Shown here one piece after another: positions 35,674-43,650 of a stretch of DNA of 45,919 nucleotides (its first letter is position 1; each line of letters starts with the position of its first letter). Under the pieces are notes generated by a model that did not search any database, was not told the origin of the DNA, and saw only the letters and a program-made list of their open reading frames with translations. The stretch comes from Methylococcales bacterium (lineage in GTDB: Bacteria; Pseudomonadota; Gammaproteobacteria; Methylococcales; Methylomonadaceae): the NCBI GenBank assembly GCA_030654015.1, contig JAURYI010000124.1, forward strand, positions 1-45,919, written 5' to 3'. The translations under genes were made by a program, and so were the position numbers.

Positions 35674-36296
35674 TACCCTTCTTTTGCTTCCAAATGTTTC
35701 CAACGATTCACAATTTTACAAAATAATTCGGCCGTTTTTTCTGCATCATATAAGGCAGAATGCGCTTTCTCGTTATCCCACTCCATACCCGCCGCTTGCG
35801 CCACTTTCGCCAACACCGTCTGCTGATACGCCAAACCGCCTAAAGTCGCGGTATCAAACGAACTGAACGGATGAAACGGACTGCGTTTTATTTGTGTGCG
35901 ATGAATCGCCGCATTCAAAAACGCAATATCAAACGCAGGATTATGTCCGACTAAAATCGCTTTTGTGCAGTTATTACGCTTGATTGCCGCTCTTATCGGC
36001 TTAAAAATCATTTCCAGCGCATCTTTTTCATCAATTGCCATACGGAATGGATGATACGGATCTATACCATTAAATTTCAGTGCCGCCTCATCCAGTTCAG
36101 CATTTTTAAACGGAATAACGTGCGTTGTGTAATGCTCAGTAATGTGTAAATCACATTCACTGTTCAGCTCAACAATAACCGCCGCAATTTCTAATAAAGC
36201 ATTTTTTTTAGCATTAAAGCCTGCGGTTTCGATGTCGATAACCACAGGTAAATAACCTCTAAAGCGTTTGTCCAGCGGGATGATGGGTGTGTCCAT
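35673..36296 (-). CDS. rnt: ribonuclease T
   Basis: RNase T is a DEDDh 3'-5' exoribonuclease that trims tRNA and other stable RNAs. VVIDIETAGF has the first Asp and Glu, GHNPAFDIAFLN the next Asp, and HSALYDAEKTAELF the catalytic His and last Asp. Length (207 residues from the ATG at 36296) and the N-terminal RFRGYLPV fit the family; TTG at 36311 would add five residues. It lies downstream of pyrC on the same strand, the order also seen in Pseudomonas, but two palindromic repeats separate them. Confidence 0.94.
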   Translation of the reverse strand: MDTPIIPLDKRFRGYLPVVIDIETAGFNAKKNALLEIAAVIVELNSECDLHITEHYTTHVIPFKNAELDEAALKFNGIDPYHPFRMAIDEKDALEMIFKPIRAAIKRNNCTKAILVGHNPAFDIAFLNAAIHRTQIKRSPFHPFSSFDTATLGGLAYQQTVLAKVAQAAGMEWDNEKAHSALYDAEKTAELFCKIVNRWKHLEAKEG

Positions 36297-36348
36297 TAAG
36301 TTTGCGTTCAATCCAAATAATTAAAAATGTTAAAGATGATTGCCTTTT

Positions 36349-36381
36349 AGACCTGCGAGGTTTTTAAAACCTCGCAGGTCT
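36349..36381. repeat. 33-base perfect palindrome, copy 2
   Basis: Identical in all 33 bases to 7488-7520, with 16-base arms around a central T. It lies between pyrC and rnt, and may end or weaken pyrC readthrough. A second palindrome follows 20 bases on. Confidence 0.8.
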
Positions 36382-36401
36382 TTGGTCTTCGTAATTTCTC
36401 G

Positions 36402-36422
36402 TTCCCACGCGCCGCGTGGGAA
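36402..36422. repeat. REP-like palindrome (TTCCCACGCG)
   Basis: TTCCCACGCG, C, CGCGTGGGAA has ten-base arms. A related hairpin sequence (GTTCCCAC then GCTCCAGC) recurs at 37916 and 38591 next to the toxin-antitoxin genes, so this is one member of a repeat family. Confidence 0.65.
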
Positions 36423-36473
36423 TGCAGTAACGGTGCGCCGCGCCGTGTTTTTATACGCGAAGTAGATACAGAT

Positions 36474-37499
36474 TTACGCGCTAATCAATTTCCAACTCAA
36501 ATTTTCACCCGCTTTTAACGGCGTAATTTCACCATAAACAGCAGGCACAGTCCAAGGCGATTTTTGTAACGTCACAGTGTCGGTATTTCTGGGCAAGCGA
36601 TAAAAATCCGCACCATAAAAACTGGCAAAACCTTCCAGTTTATCCAGCGCGTCCGCCTGTTCAAACGCTTCAGCATACAGTTCCAACGCGCCAAATGCGC
36701 TGTAACACCCCGCACAACCACAGGCATTTTCTTTAGTATGCGTTATGTGTGGCGCACTGTCTGTGCCTAAAAAGAATTTAGCACTGCCACTGGTAGCGGC
36801 TTTTATCAGAGCCTGTCTATGGGTTTCACGTTTTAAAATCGGCAGACAATAATAATGCGGACGAATGCCACCTGCTAACATCGCATTGCGATTAAACAGC
36901 AAATGTTGCGGAGTAATCGTTGCCGCGACATTAGCACCTGCCGCTTCGACGAACTGTACCGCCTCGCGGGTAGTAACGTGCTCCAGAACCACCCGCAAGT
37001 CAGGAAAATCGCGGGTAATCGCCGTTAAATGACGATCAATAAACACCCGCTCTCTATCAAAAATATCACAGCTTTCATCGGTCACTTCGCCATGTAACAA
37101 TAACGGTAATTCGTATTTCTCCATTGCCGCCAATAACGGATAAATCGTCGTAACATCGGCAACCCCCGCATCCGAATTGGTCGTTGCACCCGCAGGATAC
37201 AATTTAAACGCATAAACGTGTTCACACTCAGCAGCGGCTTTAATGGTTTCCACAGTGGTCGCAGCGGTTAGATATAAAGTCATCAATGGCGTAAAATTTG
37301 CACCTGTTGGCACAGCCTGTAAAATTTCTTCCCGATAAGCCAAGGCGTGCGCCACCGTGGTTACAGGCGGTTTCAGGTTAGGCATAATAATCGCACGCGC
37401 AAATTGTGCCGCCGTATGCGGCAACACCGTCTGTAAAATTGCACCATTTCTAACGTGAGTATGCCAATCATCAGGGCGAGTAATCGTTAATGTTTTCAT
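36474..37499 (-). CDS. pyrC: dihydroorotase
   Basis: PyrC closes carbamoyl-aspartate to dihydroorotate, third step of pyrimidine synthesis. The 341-residue protein is of the E. coli type (348). Zinc ligands and active site: [10 protein letters not shown] (two His), [12 protein letters not shown] (carboxylated Lys), LLHGEVT and LEHVTT (His), and LGTDSAPH (catalytic Asp). [13 protein letters not shown] is also characteristic. It precedes rnt on the minus strand. Confidence 0.96.
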   Translation of the reverse strand: MKTLTITRPDDWHTHVRNGAILQTVLPHTAAQFARAIIMPNLKPPVTTVAHALAYREEILQAVPTGANFTPLMTLYLTAATTVETIKAAAECEHVYAFKLYPAGATTNSDAGVADVTTIYPLLAAMEKYELPLLLHGEVTDESCDIFDRERVFIDRHLTAITRDFPDLRVVLEHVTTREAVQFVEAAGANVAATITPQHLLFNRNAMLAGGIRPHYYCLPILKRETHRQALIKAATSGSAKFFLGTDSAPHITHTKENACGCAGCYSAFGALELYAEAFEQADALDKLEGFASFYGADFYRLPRNTDTVTLQKSPWTVPAVYGEITPLKAGENLSWKLISA

Positions 37500-37599
37500 T
37501 GTTGAGCCGTAAATCTGTAAAATAGCTGGTTATTCTATAGGTAAGTGTGTTGAAAAACTAACACCAACCTCTATATCTGTTGTTTTTTACGGAGTCTTT

Positions 37600-37842
37600 A
37601 TGCCAATTTACGAATATCAATGCAAATCTTGCGGTTTTATGCATGAAGCATTACAAAAACTGAGCGATGAACCACTGGTTGTTTGCCCTGCCTGCACCAG
37701 ACCCGAATTGATGAAAAAAATCTCAGCCGCAGGGTTCAGACTCAAAGGTACTGGCTGGTATGAAACCGATTTTAAAAGCGGTGCTAAGAAAAATGTCGCA
37801 GGTGAAGCCAGTTCCCCTGCAAAAGCAACTAAATCGGAATAA
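37600..37842 (+). CDS. FmdB-family zinc ribbon protein
   Basis: An 80-residue protein with PIYEYQCKSCGFMHE and CPACTRPELMKKISAAGF, the four-cysteine zinc ribbon of the FmdB/CxxC regulatory family, followed by a low-complexity Ala/Lys/Ser tail. Function is not well known. In many gammaproteobacteria this gene sits just before aspS. Here aspS starts 2.5 kb downstream, with the accessory insert between them. TACGGAG gives a good ribosome site. Confidence 0.92.
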   Translation: MPIYEYQCKSCGFMHEALQKLSDEPLVVCPACTRPELMKKISAAGFRLKGTGWYETDFKSGAKKNVAGEASSPAKATKSE

Positions 37843-37862
37843 AATAGCGTTAGCTATGTAGC

Positions 37863-37889
37863 TTGGGTTGCCGCTTTTTGGCAACCCAA
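37863..37889 (+). terminator. terminator after the FmdB gene
   Basis: TTGGGTTGCC, loop GCTTTTT, GGCAACCCAA is a ten-base perfect stem 21 bases after the stop, followed by CAAAAACC. It separates fmdB from the inserted toxin-antitoxin genes. Confidence 0.65.
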
Positions 37890-37915
37890 CAAAAACCTGA
37901 ACTGGATATTTCATC

Positions 37916-37960
37916 GTTCCCACTGCTCCAGCATGGGAGCTTATCCTGACAACACTGGAG
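37916..37960. repeat. cassette-flanking direct repeat A, copy 1
   Basis: Begins GTTCCCACTGCTCCAGC and is matched at 38591-38634 (about 35 of 44 positions). The two copies bracket vapBC. Its end (CTGGAG) lies eight bases before the antitoxin ATG, so the repeat also supplies the ribosome-binding site. Confidence 0.6.
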
Positions 37961-37967
37961 TATTGCA

Positions 37968-38177
37968 ATGAACCTCACAGAACACAGATTAAACATTGCT
38001 CATCAACTCGAAGAACTATCCGAAGAATCGTTGTGTGAATTAGAAAAAATCATTGCTCAATTAAAAGCAAAACCAAAGCAAAAACCAAAACGGCAAGCGG
38101 GTTGTATGAAAGGAATTGTTGTTTATATAGCAAAGGATTTTGACGCGCCTTTAGAGGATTTTAAAGAGTATATGTAA
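37968..38177 (+). CDS. vapB: VapB-type antitoxin (DUF2281-like)
   Basis: A 69-residue protein. An N-terminal helical part (MNLTEHRLNIAHQLEEL...) is followed by a Lys/Pro/Gln linker and the C-terminal KGIVVYIAKDFDAPLEDF...YM end typical of DUF2281 antitoxins that block PIN-domain toxins. The stop shares one base with the vapC ATG (TAATG). Its first 36 residues match the antitoxin of the next module at about half the positions, although the toxins are unrelated. Confidence 0.85.
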   Translation: MNLTEHRLNIAHQLEELSEESLCELEKIIAQLKAKPKQKPKRQAGCMKGIVVYIAKDFDAPLEDFKEYM

Positions 38178-38560
38178 TGAAATATTTATTAGATACTCAT
38201 GCCTTAATCTGGTTTTTAGAAGATGATAAACAACTGCCTATCGCGGTTAAGAATATTATTTGTAGCGACGAAGCCGATATTTATTTAAGCATTGCCAGTT
38301 TCTGGGAAATGGCAATTAAAATAGCGCGTGGTAAATTAAAATTATCACAACCGCTTGAGTGTTTGCTTGATACTTTAGAAAATCAAAGTATTGCATTATT
38401 ACCGATTCAGCCTGCACATATTTTAAAACTATTAGAACTACCCTTTGAACATAACGACCCATTCGACCTTCTTATGATTGCCCAATGTTTGCAAGATGAA
38501 ATAGCGTTTATTAGTAATGAAGAGTTATTTTTGCGTTATGGTGTCAATAGAGTTTGGTGA
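38177..38560 (+). CDS. vapC: VapC-type PIN-domain toxin
   Basis: A 127-residue PIN-domain ribonuclease. Acidic active-site residues: Asp6 in LLDTHALIWFL, Glu43-like in SIASFWEMAIK, and Asp in HNDPFDLLMIAQ. The N-terminal LDTHALIW and FWEMAIK place it with the Sll0205-like PIN group. Such toxins cut tRNA, rRNA or mRNA. Coupled to vapB by TAATG. Repeats with nested hairpins follow downstream. Confidence 0.92.
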   Translation: MKYLLDTHALIWFLEDDKQLPIAVKNIICSDEADIYLSIASFWEMAIKIARGKLKLSQPLECLLDTLENQSIALLPIQPAHILKLLELPFEHNDPFDLLMIAQCLQDEIAFISNEELFLRYGVNRVW

Positions 38561-38590
38561 TTTAACGAATAGTGCAAAATAGGTTTTATA

Positions 38591-38634
38591 GTTCCCACCG
38601 CTCCAGCGTGTGAACTCATCTTGCAACGCTCCAG
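38591..38634. repeat. cassette-flanking direct repeat A, copy 2
   Basis: Begins GTTCCCACCGCTCCAGC and aligns with 37916-37960. It merges into the hairpin GCAACGCT-CC-AGCGTTGC (38623-38640). Confidence 0.6.
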
Positions 38635-38649
38635 CGTTGCGAGTGCATA

Positions 38650-38698
38650 AAGACGCTGGAGCGTCAACTGAGGCATTCCAACTCAGAGCGTTGAAACG
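38650..38698. repeat. cassette-flanking direct repeat B, copy 1
   Basis: Begins AAGACGCTGGAGCGTC (itself a hairpin, 38652-38665), continues with CTGAG...CTCAG, and ends AGAGCGTTGAAACGAT. It is repeated at 39334-39382 with about 43 of 49 positions alike; the two copies bracket the antitoxin-Doc pair. Confidence 0.65.
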
Positions 38699-38732
38699 AT
38701 GAAAACCAACATTTCCACTAAAGGATATTGAA

Positions 38733-38936
38733 ATGAATATTGCAGAATATAAACTAGATTTATTCCGTGAAATTGATGAATTATCAGAAGATTCACTCAT
38801 AGAAGTAAAAAAATTAATCACTCAATTAAAATCAAAACCAAGTGCAGTAATTACACCAGAGCAAGCAGAAGAGTTAAAAATCGGGCGTGAATTTATGCAG
38901 GAATATCACGAAACATTTAACGCACTGGCTAAATAA
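38733..38936 (+). CDS. antitoxin partner of Doc
   Basis: A 67-residue acidic helical protein. Residues 1-36 (MNIAEYKLDLFREIDELSED...) resemble the N-terminus of the VapB antitoxin upstream (18 of 36 identical), but the C-terminus (TPEQAEELKIGREFMQEYHE) is different. It ends two bases before the Doc start. It lacks a clear Phd domain, so I call it an antitoxin from its position and from the shared N-terminal module. AAAGGA precedes the ATG. Confidence 0.75.
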   Translation: MNIAEYKLDLFREIDELSEDSLIEVKKLITQLKSKPSAVITPEQAEELKIGREFMQEYHETFNALAK

Positions 38937-38938
38937 TA

Positions 38939-39334
38939 ATGCAAAAATGGCAGTGGATTGATAAGAAACTATTGGTGATGCTGCATGATGAGAGTTTGCT
39001 TTTACACGGTGGAGCGTCAGGTATTCGAGATGAAGGTTTGTTAGATTCGGCGTTGAATCGTGCAATGAATTTAGCCTTATACAGTGAGCCAGATTTTGCA
39101 GACTTGGCAACGGCGTATGCGATTGGATTAGCGAAAAATCATGCGTTTGTGGATGGCAACAAACGGGTCGCGTTTTTGGCAGTCGGTTTGTTTTTAGGCT
39201 TGAATGGTTACAAACTGACTGCAACCCAAACGGATGCAACGCAGACTATGTTGGCGGTTGCCAGTGGTGAAATACAGGAAACGCATTTTGCACAGTGGAT
39301 ACGCGAACATTCAATAAATCGTTCTGCTATGTGA
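38939..39334 (+). CDS. doc: Fic/Doc-family toxin (Doc)
   Basis: A 131-residue Doc-type Fic protein. HAFVDGNKRVAFLA is the Fic motif in its Doc form (HxFxDGNKR), which in P1 Doc phosphorylates EF-Tu and blocks translation. LLLHGGASGIRDEGLLDSALNR and FADLATAYAIGLAKNHAF are conserved Doc sequence. The start is two bases after the antitoxin stop. Its end runs into direct repeat B copy 2. Confidence 0.93.
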   Translation: MQKWQWIDKKLLVMLHDESLLLHGGASGIRDEGLLDSALNRAMNLALYSEPDFADLATAYAIGLAKNHAFVDGNKRVAFLAVGLFLGLNGYKLTATQTDATQTMLAVASGEIQETHFAQWIREHSINRSAM

Positions 39335-39382
39335 AGACGCTGGAGAATCAACTGAGGTATTTCAACGCAGAGCGTTGGAATG
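39334..39382. repeat. cassette-flanking direct repeat B, copy 2
   Basis: Begins AAGACGCTGGAGAATC and ends AGAGCGTTGGAATGAT, matching 38650-38698. It closes the antitoxin-Doc module and lies next to the DUF2971 gene. Confidence 0.65.
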
Positions 39383-39424
39383 ATTAATGCACCGCATTTT
39401 TATATTAAATATTATGGCTATGCT

Positions 39425-40306
39425 ATGACAAAAGAAATACAAGACAATCTATATCACTATACAGACCATGCAGGATTATTTGGTATTTTGGAAAATAATT
39501 GTTTATGGGCTACACATTATAAATTTTTAAATGATGATACTGAATTAACTGCGGCTAAAGAAAAATTAAAAAACAGTTTGTTAAAATCAGATAGTAAATT
39601 AAATAAAGAATACAAGGATTTGTTTTCTAAAAATAATTATGAAGTATTTGATAATTATTATAATAAATTTGAAGAAAAGGAATTTTACATAACATCACTT
39701 TGTAAAAGCCCCACTGGTAAAGGTATTGCTAAACAGCATATTGCTGAAAATGGACTATTAAGTCAGTGGCGTGGATATTCTGATAACGGTGGTTTTGCCA
39801 TTGAATTCAAAGAAAAAGAATTGATGGAGTTTATTACCAAAGAATATGAATTAGAAAAAAATAATCAAAAATCAATTATTTTTCTGAGCCGTGTTGTGTA
39901 TAGCGATGAAGATTATTCTAAAAAATTCAAAGAATCTATTAATACGATTATAGAAGAAATAAATGGAAAAACGAATATAGAAAAACTTCGTCAATCTTGG
40001 ATTAAGTGTATCGCTTCTTATAAATCAGTAGGATTTAAAGAAGAAAATGAATTTAGAATTATTTCTTATTTAGATAAAACTTCCAAAAAAATAAGGCAAT
40101 TTCGTGGTAAAAATGGAGATATACCTTATATTGAGTTTTTCAAAGATGCGTGTAGCAATTCAGGTATAAATTTACCTATTGAAAGAATTATTGTAGGCCC
40201 GCATAAAGACAAAGAAGCGAGAGCCGCACATTTAAGAGTCAAATTAGCCATTATGGGCAGAGACATTCCCGTTACCATTTCTAAGACTCCTTTTATCGGT
40301 CGTTAA
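39425..40306 (+). CDS. DUF2971 family protein
   Basis: A 293-residue protein from ATG 39425 (ATG 39380 would add 15 residues; neither has a clear ribosome site). [59 protein letters not shown] and FKEENEFRI form the DUF2971 pattern. Function is not established; members occur often among accessory and defence genes. Its coding is much richer in A and T (Lys, Asn, Ile, poly-A runs) than the core genes on either side, a sign of separate origin. No partner gene is visible. Confidence 0.85.
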   Translation: MTKEIQDNLYHYTDHAGLFGILENNCLWATHYKFLNDDTELTAAKEKLKNSLLKSDSKLNKEYKDLFSKNNYEVFDNYYNKFEEKEFYITSLCKSPTGKGIAKQHIAENGLLSQWRGYSDNGGFAIEFKEKELMEFITKEYELEKNNQKSIIFLSRVVYSDEDYSKKFKESINTIIEEINGKTNIEKLRQSWIKCIASYKSVGFKEENEFRIISYLDKTSKKIRQFRGKNGDIPYIEFFKDACSNSGINLPIERIIVGPHKDKEARAAHLRVKLAIMGRDIPVTISKTPFIGR

Positions 40307-40361
40307 TAATAAATGCCGTAAATCAACAACCCCTTTTTTATTCAACAATACAGGAAAAAAT

Positions 40362-42146
40362 ATGCGTACTCACAAGTGCGGAGAATTAAACACTCAACAA
40401 CTAGACCAAACTGTTTCTATCTGCGGATGGGTACACAGACGACGTGATCATGGCGGCGTTATTTTTATTGATTTGCGCGACCGTGCGGGTCTTGTACAAG
40501 TTGTGGTTGATCCCGATTATGCCGAAGCCTTTGCTACCGCTGAACAGGTGCGTAGCGAATACGTTTTACAAATTACCGCCGTGGTGCGTCATCGTCCAGA
40601 AGGCACAACTAACGCCAATATGCACTCTGGCGAAATTGAGCTGTTAGCCAAAAATATCGTGGTATTAAACGAGTCGGAAACGCCCCCGTTCCCCGTCGAA
40701 AGCGATATCGAAGTCAACGAAGAGTTACGCTTAAAATACCGTTACATCGACTTGCGCCGCGTGGCGATGCAGGAAAAAATGAAGGTACGCCGCGATGTCA
40801 CTCGCGTATTGCGTAACTTCCTCGATGACAACGAATTTTTTGAAATCGAAACACCGTATTTGACTAAAGCGACTCCTGAGGGCGCGCGAGATTACATCGT
40901 ACCAAGTCGCACCCACGAAAATTCATTTTTCGCGTTGCCGCAATCGCCACAGTTATACAAACAAATGCTGATGGTGGCGGGTTTTGACCGTTATTATCAA
41001 GTCGTGCGTTGTTTCCGTGATGAAGATTTACGCGCCGACCGTCAACCTGAATTTACCCAGCTTGATATTGAAACTTCGTTCATGACCGAAGACCAAATTA
41101 TGGTCATCATGGAAGAAATGATTCGTCAGTTATTTGCTAAAGTCATCAACGTGGAATTGGATGCAATATTCCCGCGTATTACTTATGCTGAAGCTATCTC
41201 ACGTTACGGTATCGACCGCCCAGATTTGCGCATTCCGCTGGAATTAGTAGACATCGGCGACGATATGAAAGCCGTTGATTTCAAAGTCTTCTCCGCACCT
41301 GCTAACGATCCTAAAGGTCGTGTCGTTGCTATGCGTGTACCCAATGCAGGTGATTTAAGCCGTAAAGACATTGAAGACCTGACCAAATACGTCAGCATCT
41401 ACGGTGCGAAAGGCTTGGCTTATATTAAAGTCAACGACTTGGAAGCGGGCATTGATGGCTTGCAATCACCAATTGTTAAATTTGCTCCTGCCGAAGTCTG
41501 GGCAAGCGTACTGGCTAAAACTGGCGCACAAACAGGCGATTTAATTTTCTTTGGTGCGGATAAAGCCAGCATCGTCAATGAAGCAATGGGCGCATTGCGC
41601 GTTAAATTAGGTCATGACCTGAAATTGCTGCAAGGCGAATGGAAGCCTGTATGGGTCGTTGATTTCCCTATGTTCGATTGGGATGAAAAATCAGGTCGTT
41701 TCAACGCTATTCACCACCCATTCACCGCGCCTAGTTGTTCAGTGGAAGATTTGGTTGCCAACCCTGCGAGTGCGTTATCACGCGCTTACGACTTGGTATT
41801 AAACGGCACGGAAGTCGGCGGTGGTTCAATTCGTATCAACCGCACAGCAATGCAGCAAACTGTGTTTGAAATTTTAGGCATTGGCGAAGAAGAAGCCCGC
41901 GAAAAATTCGGTTTCTTATTAGATGCGCTGAAATACGGTGCACCGCCCCACGGTGGTTTGGCGTTCGGTCTGGATAGATTGGTGATGTTAATGACGCACT
42001 CAACCTCTATCCGTGACGTTATCGCCTTCCCTAAAACCCAATCAGCCGCTTGTCCATTAGTGAGCGCACCTGCGGTAGTGACCGATGAACAATTGAAAGA
42101 ATTGGGCATACGGTTAATTAAACCTGCTGGCAAAGCAAAAGAATAA
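40362..42146 (+). CDS. aspS: aspartyl-tRNA synthetase
   Basis: A bacterial-type class II AspRS of 594 residues that charges tRNA-Asp (possibly also tRNA-Asn; not resolvable). The N-terminal OB fold has [20 protein letters not shown], the catalytic core has [14 protein letters not shown] (motif 2) and [13 protein letters not shown] (motif 3), and the GAD insertion domain lies between (about 290-420). Length is normal. AGGAAAAA precedes the ATG. In related genomes it directly follows the FmdB zinc ribbon gene. Confidence 0.97.
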   Translation: MRTHKCGELNTQQLDQTVSICGWVHRRRDHGGVIFIDLRDRAGLVQVVVDPDYAEAFATAEQVRSEYVLQITAVVRHRPEGTTNANMHSGEIELLAKNIVVLNESETPPFPVESDIEVNEELRLKYRYIDLRRVAMQEKMKVRRDVTRVLRNFLDDNEFFEIETPYLTKATPEGARDYIVPSRTHENSFFALPQSPQLYKQMLMVAGFDRYYQVVRCFRDEDLRADRQPEFTQLDIETSFMTEDQIMVIMEEMIRQLFAKVINVELDAIFPRITYAEAISRYGIDRPDLRIPLELVDIGDDMKAVDFKVFSAPANDPKGRVVAMRVPNAGDLSRKDIEDLTKYVSIYGAKGLAYIKVNDLEAGIDGLQSPIVKFAPAEVWASVLAKTGAQTGDLIFFGADKASIVNEAMGALRVKLGHDLKLLQGEWKPVWVVDFPMFDWDEKSGRFNAIHHPFTAPSCSVEDLVANPASALSRAYDLVLNGTEVGGGSIRINRTAMQQTVFEILGIGEEEAREKFGFLLDALKYGAPPHGGLAFGLDRLVMLMTHSTSIRDVIAFPKTQSAACPLVSAPAVVTDEQLKELGIRLIKPAGKAKE

Positions 42147-42172
42147 CGCTACACTTGAAGACGCTTTAATGG

Positions 42173-42197
42173 CTGCCAGTTCTTAAAGGACTGGCAG
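42173..42197 (+). terminator. terminator after aspS
   Basis: CTGCCAGTTC, loop TTAAA, GGACTGGCAG forms a ten-base stem (one G-T pair) 26 bases after the stop. The U-tract is weak. Confidence 0.6.
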
Positions 42198-42252
42198 TCA
42201 TGCTTAATTAAATATCGCACTATCCATTCACTAAAATATCATTGAGATTATT

Positions 42253-42627
42253 ATGAAGAAAATCATGTTGTTATCAGGCTTATTATTACTCAGCCCATTA
42301 AGCTATGCAGGCGCAGACGAACCGATAGAAATCTATTCTGCGCGTTTAAGTGCAGACGACCACACCAACAGCGACGGTAAAAAACTAACCGCTGTTGCCG
42401 ATATTATTCGTCAGGATCGCGCTAATTTTCATAAATTCAACCTGCGTGATAACGACGATACCGCCGACAGTTTTTTTGAAGATGCCAAACACCGTGAACG
42501 CATACCCACTATGTTGAAAAAAGGCAGTATCGACAAAGCAACGGCTAAAAGCATCCTCAACGGCACACCCTTGGTGACCGTGACAATCTACGCTAAATAC
42601 ATCGAAGTATCCCTGTTGCACGAATGA
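42253..42627 (+). CDS. hypothetical secreted protein
   Basis: A 124-residue protein with signal peptide MKKIMLLSGLLLLSPLSYA. The mature part (EIYSARLSADDHTNSDGKKL, ADIIRQDRANFHKF, RDNDDTADSFFEDAKHR) is polar with no cysteine and no family I recognise. The stop overlaps the ATG of the M15 peptidase gene by four bases (ATGA), so the two are probably made together and act in the periplasm. Confidence 0.82.
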   Translation: MKKIMLLSGLLLLSPLSYAGADEPIEIYSARLSADDHTNSDGKKLTAVADIIRQDRANFHKFNLRDNDDTADSFFEDAKHRERIPTMLKKGSIDKATAKSILNGTPLVTVTIYAKYIEVSLLHE

Positions 42628-43373
42628 AATCCCTAGCCGCTCTCTTTTGCTTAGCCCTGTTGAGCAATAACGCTCATGCGGTGTGCGACCAAAATGCCGA
42701 TAAGTTAATCAAAGCCTATCCTGAACATTTAATCGCCTGTGAGAATAACAATCTCGTGTGGCGTAATGGCGAGCGGCAACTGTATGACGATGGCAAACAA
42801 AAAACCTTCGACCAACTGCTGGAACAAGCGGATGTAGAAGATATGTTTGCCTTCCCCTACCCTGTCGGCGCAAACTCCTACGCCCCGCCTGCATTAAATG
42901 TTGACGCTGGACGCATCAGAAACGAAGAGTTTTTTAAGCGGATGTACGGCGCGAGTCAATCCGCCGTTAAAGACAATTTAACCACCCTGAAATGGCTACC
43001 CAAATCAGACGGCGAAACGCTTAAAATTCAAAGCGTCAACGGTGTCGCCGCCAAATTGGAACAAGTCTCCAAAGAATTAGACGAACTTCCGCCCGCATTA
43101 AAAAAATACGTCATCGACACCTCAGGCACCTTCAACTGGCGCGTCATCAGCGGCACAGACCGACTCAGCAACCATTCTTTCGCTATCGCCATCGACATCA
43201 ACACCAAACACGCCGATTATTGGCAATGGGCAAAAGGCGGGTATGCCTATAAAAACTCAATTCCGCACGAAATTGTCGAAATTTTTGAAAAACACGGCTT
43301 TATCTGGGGCGGCAAATGGTATCACTACGACACCATGCACTTTGAATACCGACCTGAGTTGTTGATTAATTGA
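42624..43373 (+). CDS. M15-family peptidase (peptidoglycan carboxy/endopeptidase), secreted
   Basis: 249 residues with signal peptide ending at NNAHA. The C-terminal domain (about 165-245) is M15C-like: SNHSFAIAIDIN supplies zinc His and Asp, and HYDTMHFEYRPELL the second zinc His; GFIWGGKWYHYD is typical. Such enzymes cut L-Ala-D-Glu or D-Ala-D-Ala bonds in peptidoglycan. The N-terminal half (RNGERQLYDDGKQKTFDQLL, AFPYPVGA) is less conserved. It overlaps the small secreted-protein gene before it, a possible partner or inhibitor (inference). Confidence 0.85.
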   Translation: MKSLAALFCLALLSNNAHAVCDQNADKLIKAYPEHLIACENNNLVWRNGERQLYDDGKQKTFDQLLEQADVEDMFAFPYPVGANSYAPPALNVDAGRIRNEEFFKRMYGASQSAVKDNLTTLKWLPKSDGETLKIQSVNGVAAKLEQVSKELDELPPALKKYVIDTSGTFNWRVISGTDRLSNHSFAIAIDINTKHADYWQWAKGGYAYKNSIPHEIVEIFEKHGFIWGGKWYHYDTMHFEYRPELLIN

Positions 43374-43375
43374 TA

Positions 43376-43537
43376 TTACGCACAAGAAAATTTTTGTCCA
43401 CGAAAGACACAAAAAGCACGAAAAAGACTAAAAAATCATAATGTGTATGAATTGACGTGTGAACAAGACACATTAGCTTTGATTTTTTTGTGCCTTTCGT
43501 GCTTTTCGTGGACTATTGCTTTTTCATGCGTAACATC
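43376..43537. mobile_element. MITE-like element with long inverted ends
   Basis: A 160-base AT-rich stretch with no gene. The left end (from TTACGCACAAG through GTCCACGAAAGACACAAAAA) and the right end read in reverse (TTACGCATGAAAAAG through GTCCACGAAAAGCACGAAAG) are inverted relatives of some 50 bases each. The right arm has a near-identical partner at 7406-7469. This suggests a small non-autonomous element; no target duplication was determined. Confidence 0.55.
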
Positions 43538-43650
43538 CGTGAGTAACTGATTGCTAATTCCGCTTGTCACAAACAGCATTGTCATAAATTTGCAGTGCTT
43601 TAGTCATATACTAATCGCCTATCGCTTCTCATTTTTTACAACCAGCCCCC

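Noticed and set aside
37911-39382. Integron cassette array
   Set aside because: The repeats have hairpins but no attC-like R and L boxes were recognised, and no integron integrase is present.
43540-43650. Cobalamin riboswitch before eutB
   Set aside because: EutBC needs cobalamin, but the leader is short and lacks the conserved B12-box sequence and stem layout.
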